A model generated the notes under the pieces. It saw nothing but the letters and a program-made list of their open reading frames with translations, was not told where the DNA came from and did no database searches. A program made the position numbers and the translations under genes. A stretch of 64,000 nucleotides of DNA from Microglena sp. YARC (Eukaryota; Chlorophyta; Chlorophyceae; Chlamydomonadales; Chlamydomonadaceae): contig CM039464.1 of assembly GCA_022414725.1 (NCBI GenBank), positions 40,039,945 through 40,103,944 on the forward strand, written 5' to 3'. Below, in pieces: positions 32,576 through 45,321 of the stretch (the stretch's first letter is position 1; each line of letters opens with the position of its first letter).

Positions 32576-33424
32576 TCATTGTTTGATGTCGAAGACCCAC
32601 TTGGTTCCTATAGCCTTGGCTCCTGATGGGAGTTCTGAGAGGGACCAGGTGTTCATCTCTGCAAGTGCTGCTAGTTCTTCTTGCATAGCAGCTGTCCATT
32701 CTTTGGCTTGGGGGCTAGAGAGGGCTTCTTTTTCATTTTTGGGAATGATAACTTGGTCTGCAGCTAGGAATGCTAGAAAGTTTGGTGAGTGCCTTTCTCT
32801 GCCAGTTCTTCTAGGTTCAACTAGGGATGGGTCTACTTCTGGTGGTGGGGGAATGTCAGGGCTTGGAGGTATGGGTAGCTCCTGGTGTGGTGGAGGTGGG
32901 GGGTTAGGGGGATCATCATTTTCCTGAGGGATGTGTTCATCTCCTTGTTCAACGGTTCGGTTATTGGGTGTACTGGTTTCTGGTGTGAGATTGGATGCTG
33001 GTGTTGTGAAGGTAGGTTGGTACACTGTGTCAGGGTTAGAAGAGAGATTGTCTGGTAGGTCCCACACTTGTGGGTTGGTCTGATACTTAGCTTGTCTGGC
33101 AAGGATGTACTCTCTTTCTATGAGTTCAGACTGGGTGGGGATAGCAGGTACAGGTGGTGTAGGATCATCTTCATCAACTTCAACTGGGATATCATCTTCA
33201 TTGTTTTCTAGTACCACAGCGTCTGCACCTGGGAATCCTTTTTGACCTGCCAGATTTTCAAATTCATTGAAAGTTATGTCTCTGGCGTCAAAAATTTTGT
33301 GTGAGGAGTCTACCACTCTGTAGGCTTTTCTTGAGTCTGAGTATGAGTCTGGTAATTTTGGCTGAGGGTGAGAACTTGAAATCTCTTGACTTAGGTGGGA
33401 CATGTACATATGCTGTGCAGCCAA
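32576..33424 (-). CDS. Integrase tail and start of reverse transcriptase, copia element 1
   Basis: In the meaningful part (below about 33345) it has the YSDSRKAYRVVDSSHKI tail, an acidic and proline-rich linker, and the RT entry motif SSPQAKEWTAAMQEELAALA with NTWSL and GTKWVFDIK. It ends in a TGA after the DIKQ motif. The following bases to 32443 still spell VAKGYAQRPGMDYDEVFAPV in another frame. Confidence 0.85.
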   Translation of the reverse strand: MAAQHMYMSHLSQEISSSHPQPKLPDSYSDSRKAYRVVDSSHKIFDARDITFNEFENLAGQKGFPGADAVVLENNEDDIPVEVDEDDPTPPVPAIPTQSELIEREYILARQAKYQTNPQVWDLPDNLSSNPDTVYQPTFTTPASNLTPETSTPNNRTVEQGDEHIPQENDDPPNPPPPPHQELPIPPSPDIPPPPEVDPSLVEPRRTGRERHSPNFLAFLAADQVIIPKNEKEALSSPQAKEWTAAMQEELAALAEMNTWSLSELPSGAKAIGTKWVFDIKQ

Positions 33425-34712
33425 TGGTCCTGAGGTGATCTATCTTAGGCTTGGTGCCATGGAAGAGTTCATAGGGTGTTTTGTTGGATTCAGAGGTTGG
33501 TGAGAGGTTTCTGAGGATGCTTGCATTTTTGACCATTTCTGCCCAGTACCTGTTGGGGAATTTGGATGAGAAGAGGAGGGCTGTGGATCTGTCATGCAGG
33601 GTTCTGTTCAGGCGCTCTGCTGCACCATTTGTAGAAGGGTTGTCTGGAACTGTGAAGTTGAGGGTGATTCCTTTCCTTTTGCACCAATTTTTGAATCTGT
33701 TGCAAATGTATTCTGATCCATTGTCACAGAAAATGGTTCCAATTTTGTTCTGGGTGAGGACTTCATACCGTTCAAGCTCAGTGATTGTTGCACTGGCTAC
33801 TGCATCCTTGGTTATGTGAAATGTAACTATGGAGTATTTGGAGTAATCATCTACAATGCCTTGGAAGTAGAGGCTGCCATTCAGTCTAGGAATTTTCATT
33901 TTTCCACTCATGTCAATGTGAATGATTCCCATGGGTCTGGTAGCTCTGGTGTGAGATGTGGGATAGGGGTTCTTGTCCATCTTAGAGAGAATGCAGATCT
34001 CACAGGTTTGTTTACTCATTTTCTTGAATGCAGATGAGGTGATGTCGTTTCCAATGACCATGTCTTCTGAGGCCATTCTTGCTAAAGAACTGTAGGCTAG
34101 ATGTCCTAATCTAATGTGTTGTAGTTCAGCTGTCATAGGGGTCTTTCTGGAGACGGCTGCCATTGCTACAGCTGTCGTGTATTCTGATCCTCTGATCAGT
34201 GTAGGATCATGTTTGACTACAGGGACTAGGTACAGGTTACGTCTCTTGGATCCTGAGATGATGACTTTGTTATTGATGGTCATGGTACCTTCGTTAGAGG
34301 TGAATTTGATTTCCATGTTGGGTACATTTTTGATAGCTGGTGCCATTGAGAACAAGTTGGGTGTGTTCTGGTCTGAGTTTAGGTGGACATTGAGGAGGTT
34401 GTGAAGTTTGCCATTCTCTCCTCTGATGAGGGCTGTGCCAGACTTTGTAATGTAGGTATGGCCAGAGGCTGTGAGGACTTTTATGGGGTTTATGTCTTTT
34501 ATGTCATATAGAAGGCTGGCATCTCCAGTCATGTGTGAGGTTGCACTTGTGTCCATGATCCAGTTTTTGTATATGCTTCGTGTGTGTTTGGTTGCATTCA
34601 GAGCATAGTGAGTACTGGGTTTGTTGTCTGGCTGTGGTTGTTGAGGACTTTTGCTGGCGTTTGTTAGGGGTTGTAGTGACTCCCCATCCTTAGTTTTGTC
34701 AAAGGGTTTCAT
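33288..34712 (-). CDS. Protease and integrase part of copia element 1 pol
   Basis: Protease region near residue 50 reads IMDTSATSHMT, where the usual D-[ST]-G-A has serine instead of glycine, so the protease may be inactive. A GAG-pre-integrase zinc-binding motif follows (LQHIRLGH and CEIC). The integrase core has the D-D-E triad in HIDMSG, FCDNGSE and NGAAERLNRT, and the usual TPYELFHGTKP end. The last about 17 residues are out of frame. The correct continuation (YSDSRKAYRVVDS) lies in the neighbouring frame, so one base is lost or gained near 33345. Confidence 0.9.
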   Translation of the reverse strand: MKPFDKTKDGESLQPLTNASKSPQQPQPDNKPSTHYALNATKHTRSIYKNWIMDTSATSHMTGDASLLYDIKDINPIKVLTASGHTYITKSGTALIRGENGKLHNLLNVHLNSDQNTPNLFSMAPAIKNVPNMEIKFTSNEGTMTINNKVIISGSKRRNLYLVPVVKHDPTLIRGSEYTTAVAMAAVSRKTPMTAELQHIRLGHLAYSSLARMASEDMVIGNDITSSAFKKMSKQTCEICILSKMDKNPYPTSHTRATRPMGIIHIDMSGKMKIPRLNGSLYFQGIVDDYSKYSIVTFHITKDAVASATITELERYEVLTQNKIGTIFCDNGSEYICNRFKNWCKRKGITLNFTVPDNPSTNGAAERLNRTLHDRSTALLFSSKFPNRYWAEMVKNASILRNLSPTSESNKTPYELFHGTKPKIDHLRTIGCTAYVHVPPKSRDFKFSPSAKITRLILRLKKSLQSGRLLTQNF

Positions 34713-34718
34713 GTTGAG

Positions 34719-34997
34719 TCATGGGAATGGCACAAGATCTGTGGAAGGGTCCACGTTCTCAAGGTACCAGTCTCCATAAACATCTTGGAGCCAGTAAATA
34801 AGGTCTGTAGACATGTGGGAACTGTACTGCAATCTGAGGGCAGGGGACATGTGGTGCATGATGTAGACTTTAGATCTGTTCTTAATTTCTTGTGGGGGCA
34901 TATCTATACTTTCTTCTTCCATCACCTTAATATCCTGAGAGATGTCATGCAGCCACTGGTGAAATGCCGTAGCGTTGGATGCCGACGGTGCATCCAT
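34719..34997 (-). CDS. Shortened gag remnant of copia element 1
   Basis: 93 residues starting at an ATG. The stretch LRLQYSSHMSTDLIYWLQDVY resembles the helical core of copia gag. The zinc-knuckle part is missing, so this is much shorter than a normal gag. It ends in a TGA that lies in the same frame as the protease-integrase frame starting three codons later. Two long G runs (about 35034-35058 and 35139-35166) occupy the leader between the 5' LTR and this frame. Confidence 0.6.
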   Translation of the reverse strand: MDAPSASNATAFHQWLHDISQDIKVMEEESIDMPPQEIKNRSKVYIMHHMSPALRLQYSSHMSTDLIYWLQDVYGDWYLENVDPSTDLVPFP

Positions 34998-35136
34998 TTG
35001 AGAAGGGCTGGGATGATCCAGTGCTGAAAAGGAGGGGGGGGGGGGGGGGGGGGGGGGGTTACAGTTTGGCTTGCGGGGCCGACGGGGTTATTGAGGTGGC
35101 GGAAAGGGAGGAGAGGGGAACGATGGGTAGACGCAG

Positions 35137-35167
<31 letters not shown>

Positions 35168-35360
35168 TGGTGTTCCAGCGGGGTGCCTAGCAATCAGAGA
35201 AGATTCTGCAACTGAGATCCTTTTCCTTCGGTTGTTGCGGCAGCAACTGTAGAAGGCACTGCAGGTGCGCGGGAGCTCGGGATCTACGGACAGGGTAACA
35301 GGCTTGATGCGCTCAAGTCTGTTGCAGTGGAACACGGGACGGCAGTGATGAGCGATAACC

Positions 35361-35607
35361 TTTAGCTTTCCGGAGCGATATGTCTTGAGCACTCTCACAG
35401 GGAAGGGACTAGGGCGTGTGCTTACAATCGTGATGGCATGTCAGGCGACATGCTAGGTATAAGAAGGGAAAAGGCGACAGTACCTCAGGGTACTGCCGCC
35501 GGTAGGTGCCGGCCCTAACGGGCAGAGGCACTACTATGGAAGCTTCCAAGCGGAAGGCCTGGCGCCCCAAGACACTCTAGCTGGACCGGGAGAACCGGTC
35601 TATAACA
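35361..35607 (-). repeat. 5' LTR of copia element 1
   Basis: 247 bases, same ends as the 3' LTR. The bases directly inside it, in element orientation, read GGTTATCGCTCATCA. This is where the primer-binding site should be; the GGTTAT part resembles half-tRNA sites used by some copia elements, but the donor tRNA is not identified. Confidence 0.95.
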
Positions 35608-35724
35608 GTAACCAACGTTCCGGCTGCGACACGAAAAACATCGTCTTGAAAAACCCTGCTTTGATCAAGTAAATTTGAGGAGAATGCCTATATTTTGAAT
35701 GATTTTTTTAATTACGAGGCGGGA

Positions 35725-35779
35725 GTAAAAAAAAAGGTAGGCCACACCACGCCTAAAAAACCTGGGGAGGGCTGACCCC

Positions 35780-35832
<53 letters not shown>

Positions 35833-36215
35833 TAGAAATGACCCCTTTTTGAAAAACTTAAATATGGATTCTGGGGGTTACAGTATGGCGCACATAATGG
35901 CATCCTCGGAATTCCCACATAGGGATTGTGTGATAGTCAAAACCCACTCATATTATCAATCCATATCCTCTCATACTCTGGGCTGGGTTTGGGTTTGGGT
36001 TTGGGGGGGGGGGGGGGGTAAATACTTATTGCATGAGGTCCAACGTGGTGCCTAACTGCCAATAGACTACCCTTACCAAGGCCTACTTATAGGCGGTCTC
36101 AGAATTTCATTTGGAGGTCTGAGTAAAAAGTTAGCAAAAAACCAAATGAGGGCTGAGTGGCTGACCCCCCCCTCCCCCCCCCTAAATGAGGTGCTCAGAA
36201 TGACCTGAAAAGTCA
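35725..36215 (+). repeat. Dispersed repeat, uninterrupted copy
   Basis: Starts near CACGCCTAAAAAACCTGGGG, contains a 49-base C run (about 35780-35828), a CCCCTTTTTGAAAAACTTA block, ATGGATTCTGGGGGTTACA, and ends TGAGGTGCTCAGAATGACCTG. It matches two separated halves at 54895-55206 and 59997-60215. It includes GGGTTTGGGTTTGGGTTTGG at 35989-36008. Confidence 0.85.
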
Positions 36216-36734
36216 CTTTTAATATCGCCTAGTTACATGCCATTACAGCCTCATTCTTAAAAAAAAATCGATCGGCCTGACTGAAAATTCTGTGGCCTTG
36301 GCACCTCCTGTACGAGGACTGCATTTTCCTGGGAATCGTGATAGTGTTTCATACGGCGAGCAGCCAAATTGCTGGCTGGAGCAATGTAAGGAAGTTTAAG
36401 GTACCACCAAAGCTACAGAGCAGACTTGAGGCTCGAGCTAAGTTGGAGTTTTAGAACAGGGTCAGGCAGGAAGCAGCCTTAATGCTGTGTATCAAAGCCT
36501 TCGTTCGAGAGGGGGGGGGAAATCAGCTTACAAGAATAAAATACCTCACTTGGAGGGGATGGCAGACAATAAAGATCGCGCTTATACATACTCGTCACAT
36601 TATTTATGGAGAATAAAGAATTATTATTATTTAGGGGCAACAGGTCAGACTGCCTCCTGCACAGGTCGGGCTTCCTATCTAGGCAACCTCAAGCTAGAGG
36701 TTGCAAGTGTTGCCTATCCTGGACCTGGACAAAT

Positions 36735-36850
36735 CTTTAAACTGTCTAATCTGCTTAGAATGCTCCCAGGTTTCTGTGGTATTGCACAGGGGGATTTGGA
36801 GTGGGACAACGATGAGCAGCCCAGAGATGACTGAAAACCCATGTAACAAA
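36735..36850 (-). repeat. Dispersed repeat, inverted partner of 29355-29515
   Basis: The reverse complement has GGGTTTTCAGTCATCTCTGG, GGGCTGCTCA, CCAAATCCCCC and AAGCAGATT in the same order as the other copy. Confidence 0.7.
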
Positions 36851-37504
36851 CCAATCCTATCTTCGCATAGGATATGTACCTTGACATATCCTACCTTAAA
36901 TCTGTCCACACCCTTGTGATAGCATTCTGTGCTCTGGAGTGAAGTGCAGGAGTGAACATGCTACTCATGTTTACTCAACATGCTGATACACAACTCGTAC
37001 CACGCACACATGAGGTATAATGCTCCAGTATGTTGGGTAAGCTGAGCTCCAATCCCACGTACCACATAAGCACATACAAGCAACCCCCTAGCAAGAAGAT
37101 AGATGAGGTGACATCTATCGTGTCTCGCGCACGTGGGCATGGAACCATAGCATAAACAGCAGGGAATAGCCACCATGTTCTAAACCTTCACAGCATGGTT
37201 CCAACTGACACACAACAGTGGGGTTGACATGCGAACGCAAGTTCTGAAATACGAAGGTGGCTTCTGGCCATCTTGCTTTTGTTAGACTGACAGTGGATAG
37301 TACCCCATGTGAGGGTGTGTGAGTGACATGGCCCAGGTGTGTTGTTGAAACTTGTGGACAGGAGATTGGACCCTTTACCAAACTACCTACAGTAGGTAGT
37401 GAAGGTGGCCATAGGATAGGCAGAGACAGAGGTAGCAGGCTTGACCACCTGAATGTGAGTGGAGAAGCCAAACAGCCATGTCATGGGTGAAGTGGCTGAG
37501 GGAT

Positions 37505-40080
<2,576 letters not shown>

Positions 40081-40084
40081 TGTA

Positions 40085-40165
40085 CATTATATGGTGACTT
40101 TCCCCAGCTGCGGCGTACGGGAGAGTCCCCTTAACACCACGCCCCTCCAGGCGTTATCTTCTTGT
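40085..40165 (+). repeat. SINE body fragment, headless copy
   Basis: ATGGTGACTTTCC, CAGCTGCGGCGTACGG, AGTCCCC, ACACCACGCCCCT and CGTTATCTTCTT follow in the same order as at 61204-61275, behind the tRNA-like head. This copy has no A or B box before it, so it is 5'-truncated. Confidence 0.8.
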
Positions 40166-40554
40166 ACATTATAAATGGTAAATTTAGCCTAGCCAGGCAC
40201 CCGGCTTCGTATGATGGAATGATATCATATGATATCATATTGCCGTTCCCTACATATATCCCAGGACTCACAAGTAGCCAAGTGTACAGACCTTATACAG
40301 ACCTAATTGCCAGTCAACTCTGTAAATCATATGTAACACCTATGTACCAAAGGACCTACATACAGCTTACAGACTTGTCACAGAGCCGCGAGTCCTTACA
40401 GACTTGTTACGGAGTTGGAGACACCTGAAATCTGAAAACTTGCCCGAAGGCAAGAACAATGAATGAGTAATAATACACTCCAAGCAAATACATCCATCTA
40501 TATTGTAGAATTAAATTATCACTGTGGGCCCCCGTCGGTTAGACTATTGTTTGG

Positions 40555-40665
40555 GGTTCAGTTCATCAGTGCTTTTTCTTTTTAAGCTCTTCCTATTTTC
40601 CTAGCAGTTGGGCAAGTCCCTTTAGCCTATTTGGCCTACCCCTGGACTGTAACATACATACATCC
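40555..40665 (-). repeat. Dispersed repeat, inverted partner of 61870-61975
   Basis: The reverse complement contains GTTACAGTCCAGGGGTAGGC, CAAATAGGCTAAAGGGA, and GCTTAAAAAGAAAAAGCACT, closely matching 61870-61960. Confidence 0.85.
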
Positions 40666-41039
40666 ATGCATGAATCCAGCATAACCAACAGTGTACCAAC
40701 AATCTTACAAGCTTTGGGTTTGTCCAAGCCAGTTCGTGACAAGCCTGGGGAGCTGATTACAAGGTGCAGTTTGTGGACTAGAGCAATCAAAAATAGAACA
40801 TGCCATTCTACACTAGTCGTTGCGTATCAGCTGCCAGGCAGCTCCCCCGATAGGTTATTCAGCCACACCTCGCAAGCTCGTGTACCTGGCAGCTGATATC
40901 AGCAGTTTTCCAGTACTGCTGAAATATTTAGGCTTAGCCCATCCCAGTGGCTAGCTCAGGTAGCCACTGGGATGCTGCTGATCAAAGCAAAAAACAAAAG
41001 CAGTGAGTCCCGACACTTGACCTCCCCGGACTCAGGCCA

Positions 41040-41260
41040 GGGTTGTTCAGGGGGACCCCCAAATCTGTTTCTCGAAACGCTTCTTGTTTAAAAATCTGCT
41101 TCTTGAGACGCACCGGTTTCAAAATCTGAGTCTGCAACGCACAAAGACCCTCCAAGATGCAACAGACCTTCCAGAATCTATGTATGCGACGCAACTTACC
41201 CACTGTATCTGCGCCTGCGACTTAGCGGACCCTCTCCATGTCGCGTCTGTGTCGCAAGAC
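41040..41260. repeat. Degenerate GACGC/TGCAACGC repeat
   Basis: Blocks of the type CTTGAGACGC followed by GGTTTCAAAATCTG recur several times. A related stretch is at 30205-30305 (TTGCGACGCAGCCTGTTTCA). No coding content. Confidence 0.6.
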
Positions 41261-41632
41261 GCAGCATTCTGATCAACCCTGGCTCAGGCCAGTGATTTTT
41301 TTCAAATCTGAAAGTGGTTTTTTTTACCTTCATAGTTTTAGGCCTCCTCGAGGGACAGCGCTTTATGCCTTTTATAGCTTTTATAGCTTGTATAGCTACT
41401 TGCGGGGTAAGATCCATACTAGCGGCACTGCGAATATAGAACACCGCCTTGCTACCAATTCCAACCTAACGCGACCATGCGATCAGGGCAATGCAGCGAA
41501 CTCAGATCACCAACCTGCCGCCAGGACCCACATGAGACGATTTCTCAACCATGCAACCATGCGACCAGGTGACCATGCCAACACCCAAAATCTAGATCAC
41601 CAACTGGCTCTCAATACCCACCTGAAGAGACC

Positions 41633-44600
41633 ATGTCACCTTGCAATCATACCATCGTACGACCCTTCACACACAGCATGCCCCCACCAAAAAGTCATCA
41701 TCATAACAAACACCAAGTCTCCCCCCAAAGGAGCACAAGCCTCTCTCCAAAAGAGCACAAGTCTTCCTACAAAGAAGCAACAAGCCTCATTACAAACGAG
41801 CACAAGTCTTCCTACAAAGAAGCAACAAGCCTCATTACAAACGAGCACAAGTCTTCCTACAAAGAAGCAACAAGCCTCACTACAAACGAGCAAGTCTTCC
41901 TACAAAGGAGCAACAAGCCTTCCTCCAAAGAAGCACAAATCTTCCCCCAAAGAAGTAACAAGCCTTCCCACAAAGAAGCTAAAGCCCCTCTCCCCAAAAG
42001 CATCCAGTCTACTCATTCAGAAGCAGCAGCCCTCCCCCCAAAAAGCACCACGTCCCTCCCTAAAGAAGCAAAAGCCCTACCCCCACAAAGCAGATGTCTT
42101 CCCCTTGAAGACAACGAGCCTATTCCCAATAAAGGACAACTCAATACAAACGCCCACTCTAAAAGCATGTCCCCCACCTGCCCTGCAGATCTCTGCACCA
42201 TCCACTCCAAGGGCATCATAGTGTGGACCTCCTCCGTAAACCACATCCGAGGCCCCATCACCAACGAGAAGGCTGCAATGGGGAAGCACATGAACGTCAT
42301 GATGAAAGAGGGAATGCTACACAACCCTGCTGTCCATATCTACCAAGATAGGACACCAATGGATTACTTCGACCCCGCAGCATTGGCTATGGGAATCAAC
42401 CATGTGTTTTGCTCTGGCCTCATGACGAGTGCATCGATGGTCCCATGAGGCTTAGCGGGATAGCTGTCACGGCCCCCGAGGACACCCTACCAGAGGGAAT
42501 CAAGTCGGCAAAAACAAAGGACGAGGTCTTCAAGGGACTGACTCATGATTTCTCAGACATCACCGTCACCCCCGGGGAGAGCCCCCGCAGCATCATCCAG
42601 GGTATTGACCTGACAGGCATCAGCCAGCAGAAGGAGCCCCCCAGAGTTTGGGAGATCAAACTCAACGTTCCTAGGGAAGACTTCCCCTACTTCCTTAGGA
42701 AAGGACTTGGCCACTCAAGCATGTGGCCACTCCTGAAACCAACTACCACAAACCGGGGTGTGGCCACTATCCAGGCTGGCATGTCAAGCAAGTACCGTGA
42801 TGGTGCACCAGCCTTTCTCGTCGACGTGCCTGCCGGCGTATTTACTAAGAGCAACTCGCTGCACGTCTCTGCATCTGTGTGCATCCACAACCCGACCATC
42901 GTCCCAAGCAACATGACAAATGGAAATGGCTTCCATGATATCTGGAGCATGCTGGCTGGGCTGAGGACAGCTGCACTGGCCATGGCGTTAGGGGAGTTCA
43001 TCCAAACAGGGGCATACATAGACCTCCTCCACCATGAACACAAGCCTGACGCAAGGCTCTTCAGCCCAAAGCAAGCGGCAACCAAACGGGCTAGGGAAGA
43101 CGGTGAGGACCAAGTAGCCCATGGAGGTGATAGCGAGACCAACGCCATCCCCATGGAGCTGGCTGACCTTTTACCCTCCATCCGCAATTGGCATGACAAC
43201 GGCCCACACGAACTCCTAACAACCCCCGTGACACCCAACACTGAGTCCTTCCATCACCTGAGCTCGGACGAGGTGACACTACAAGAGTACGCAATGTTGG
43301 GCCAGAAGATTGCCAATATGCCACAGGCCCAGTGGACTAACGCCAATGTCAACCATGTCAAAGGTAGCACGTACTGCTTGAAGTACCCCTCTGAGGACAT
43401 GGCAAAAAGTGCCCACGAAGCCCTTCCCATCCACATCTATGTCGACAAGATGGTCAGCATCTACCTCACATGGGCGACCCTTCCCCCCCACATAGCATCG
43501 CGGGCCATTCACTTCACCGCCAGCCCTGGACTGGCCACAGCTAGCAATGACGTCATCATGCAGATAGTGGCGGGCATCCAGATCGCACTAACTGACATGG
43601 TTATGGAATGGGTGGGTGCACTGCTGAGCTCCCCCAAAAACACCCTCCGCAATAAAGGATTGCTTGTGCAACAAGCCCTGGGGGAGGATGGGGGTCCCCT
43701 AAACGTGGTTGCCACCGACATCCTCACCGCCAAGCCTGTTGCAGATCACAGAAAGGCGGTCTATGACTACACAGGCATCCCACACCACATGATGGGGAGC
43801 ACCCACAAGCAGGAGACTGACAAATCCAAACACTGGACCATCTACATGACCGACTCCCGGATGGCATGCCTTGTCAGGCTTGCTCTCCTGGCAAGGGGTG
43901 CGAAGACGCAGAATGACCAAGGAACCACTTCAACTGTCCATCTCACCAGCTTGGAGCCTGCCCTAGCAGACGCCATGAAACGCACGCAACAAGAGATCAG
44001 GCGCAATCCCCTGGAGAACAAAGCCAACAATGATTCGTACCGGATAATTGGGATCTTCCTGGCCACCATCCCAGAGGGCCACCCCAAGGATTACTCCGAC
44101 TGGCTGAATGATGCCACAAGAAGGGCCTCCGCCGTGGCCGGCATGGAAGTGGCCAAGATCATGAACCGCTCGACTATGGCCAACACCATAGCCAGCCTCA
44201 TCCTGTGGAAGCCGCCAGCACCCACCCAAGAGCCAACATCTGCTAAGCAGGCCAATGTCCTGGAGGAAGAAGAGGTCTTCGACCTCATTCAATTCGGCAC
44301 GGCGCCCATCCCTCCTAAGGCCTCATCCCTGTCCCAGTCCCAGCCCCATGGAAGGCCTGCGTTTGGCAGCGGTAGCGGCACCAACAAGGTAACACACCCA
44401 TGCACCGCAATGTCTATAGTAACTCCCCCCAAGCAACATCACCCCCACCCAACCAACCACCAACTACTTCGTGGAGATGAACTGACCAAAAGCCAGACAA
44501 CCACGAGTATCACAACAATGCAAACCAACCCCCAACTCCCAACCCCCCTCTACCCACCAATAGGCATTGAGGAAGTAGTAAGTGTCAGCAACATCACCAG

Positions 44601-44736
44601 CAAAGGACCTGCCCTAGGACAGCCAGCTGGATGTGTGGACACACGTGGGGATACCCCTACCGCTCCAGATGGACCAGTAGGAAGGGGACCAGTAGTCAGC
44701 AGAAAAAGGCTGTACACGCCCAACATAGTAAAGTAG
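41633..44736 (+). CDS. ORF1 of the Dualen-like element, unknown function, one frameshift
   Basis: About 1030 residues in two frames that join near 42405-42425. The N-terminal part contains about 3.5 units of a 45-base repeat (KSSYKEATSLITNEH) at 41756-41900, followed by related lysine/serine/proline-rich units. The C-terminal 775 residues (42409-44736) are uninterrupted. They are not low complexity, and have a basic cluster TKRARED and a Pro/Gln-rich tail. No RNA-recognition motif, zinc knuckle or esterase motif is evident. By position it is an ORF1 protein, usually an RNA-binding chaperone in LINEs. That role is inference. It is absent from the inverted copy at 22231-23600 except for the repeat part. 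Confidence 0.7.
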
Positions 44737-44795
44737 ATAGAGTAGGCACCCTGGCCCAATATGTACACCATGTGCAACCTAGGTGTGATCAGAGG

Positions 44796-45240
44796 ATGAC
44801 CCAAAGACACTCCTGGGTAAATCCATACCTGAGCATGTGCCCCCGTGGTGATACCATTTCTAGTATTTTTCGGTGGTGGCTCACTCCCTATGCCTCAGAC
44901 GCATGGGCCCAGTGGCTCATACTATGGAACATTATAATAGCGGGATGGGCATTAATCACCACATGCATCTACCTGACCCTGCCAGACTGCCCCCCCCCCT
45001 ACCCTAAACAGAGCTACTAGACGTAGACAGGGAAGAGGCAGCAAGGCTTTTATCTATAAGGCACGGAGATGCTTATGTAAGAAGACGTGGTCCCCTGCCG
45101 CCCCCTGCCTCATCATCGGAACCTCCATGCTATTATATTACCTCCCGGTAACCACCTGCTTGTATTACCTCATGACTCCCCAGGTCATCACCAGCCTCAT
45201 ACACCTCACCATCCTCACTAGCCTAATTACACCTCAACCC
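44796..45240 (+). CDS. Hydrophobic N-terminal module of the Dualen-like ORF2
   Basis: Begins MTQRHSWVNPYL and soon gives a strongly hydrophobic stretch AWAQWLILWNIIIAGWAL followed by ITTCIYLTL (about 44905-44985), which looks like a membrane segment. After a C-run indel near 44993-45000 the frame continues with TRRRQGRGSKA, CKKTW and a second hydrophobic region (45110-45235). The same protein sequence is encoded on the minus strand at 23010-22600, where the two parts are in one frame. Conservation between the copies supports real coding. Membrane insertion is inference. Confidence 0.6.
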
Positions 45241-45321
45241 GCTTGCCTGCCCCCTCACCCCACCTGTAGAGGAAGGGGTCAGACCTCGCCCCCACTCCAT
45301 ACCCCCCTACCCCCGCCCCAC

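Larger units (their letters stand above)
30311..35612 (-). mobile_element. Ty1/copia LTR retrotransposon 1, complete with target-site duplication
   Basis: Element 30316-35607, flanked by the 5-base target duplication GTAAC at 30311-30315 and 35608-35612. Both LTRs are 247 bases long with three visible differences, so the insertion is young. The gene order on the minus strand is gag remnant, protease, integrase, reverse transcriptase, RNase H, which is the Ty1/copia order. The coding frame has one in-frame TGA between gag and protease, one shift near 33345 and at least one more lesion at 32443-32580. The copy as written could not make a full polyprotein. Confidence 0.95.
35613..37504. other. 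Intergenic region with dispersed repeats only
   Basis: Beyond the repeat at 35725-36215, it holds a short shared motif GGCGAGCAGCCAAATTGCTG (36355; also 30027) and the dispersed repeat at 36735-36850. About 500 bases downstream of the centrin stop codon should contain its 3' UTR. No gene is recognised. Confidence 0.5.

Noticed and set aside
34922..35398. Minus-strand 158-residue protein at the 5' end of copia element 1
   Set aside because: It starts inside the LTR and runs through two long G tracts; it is more likely leader sequence, with only the end overlapping the gag remnant in another frame.
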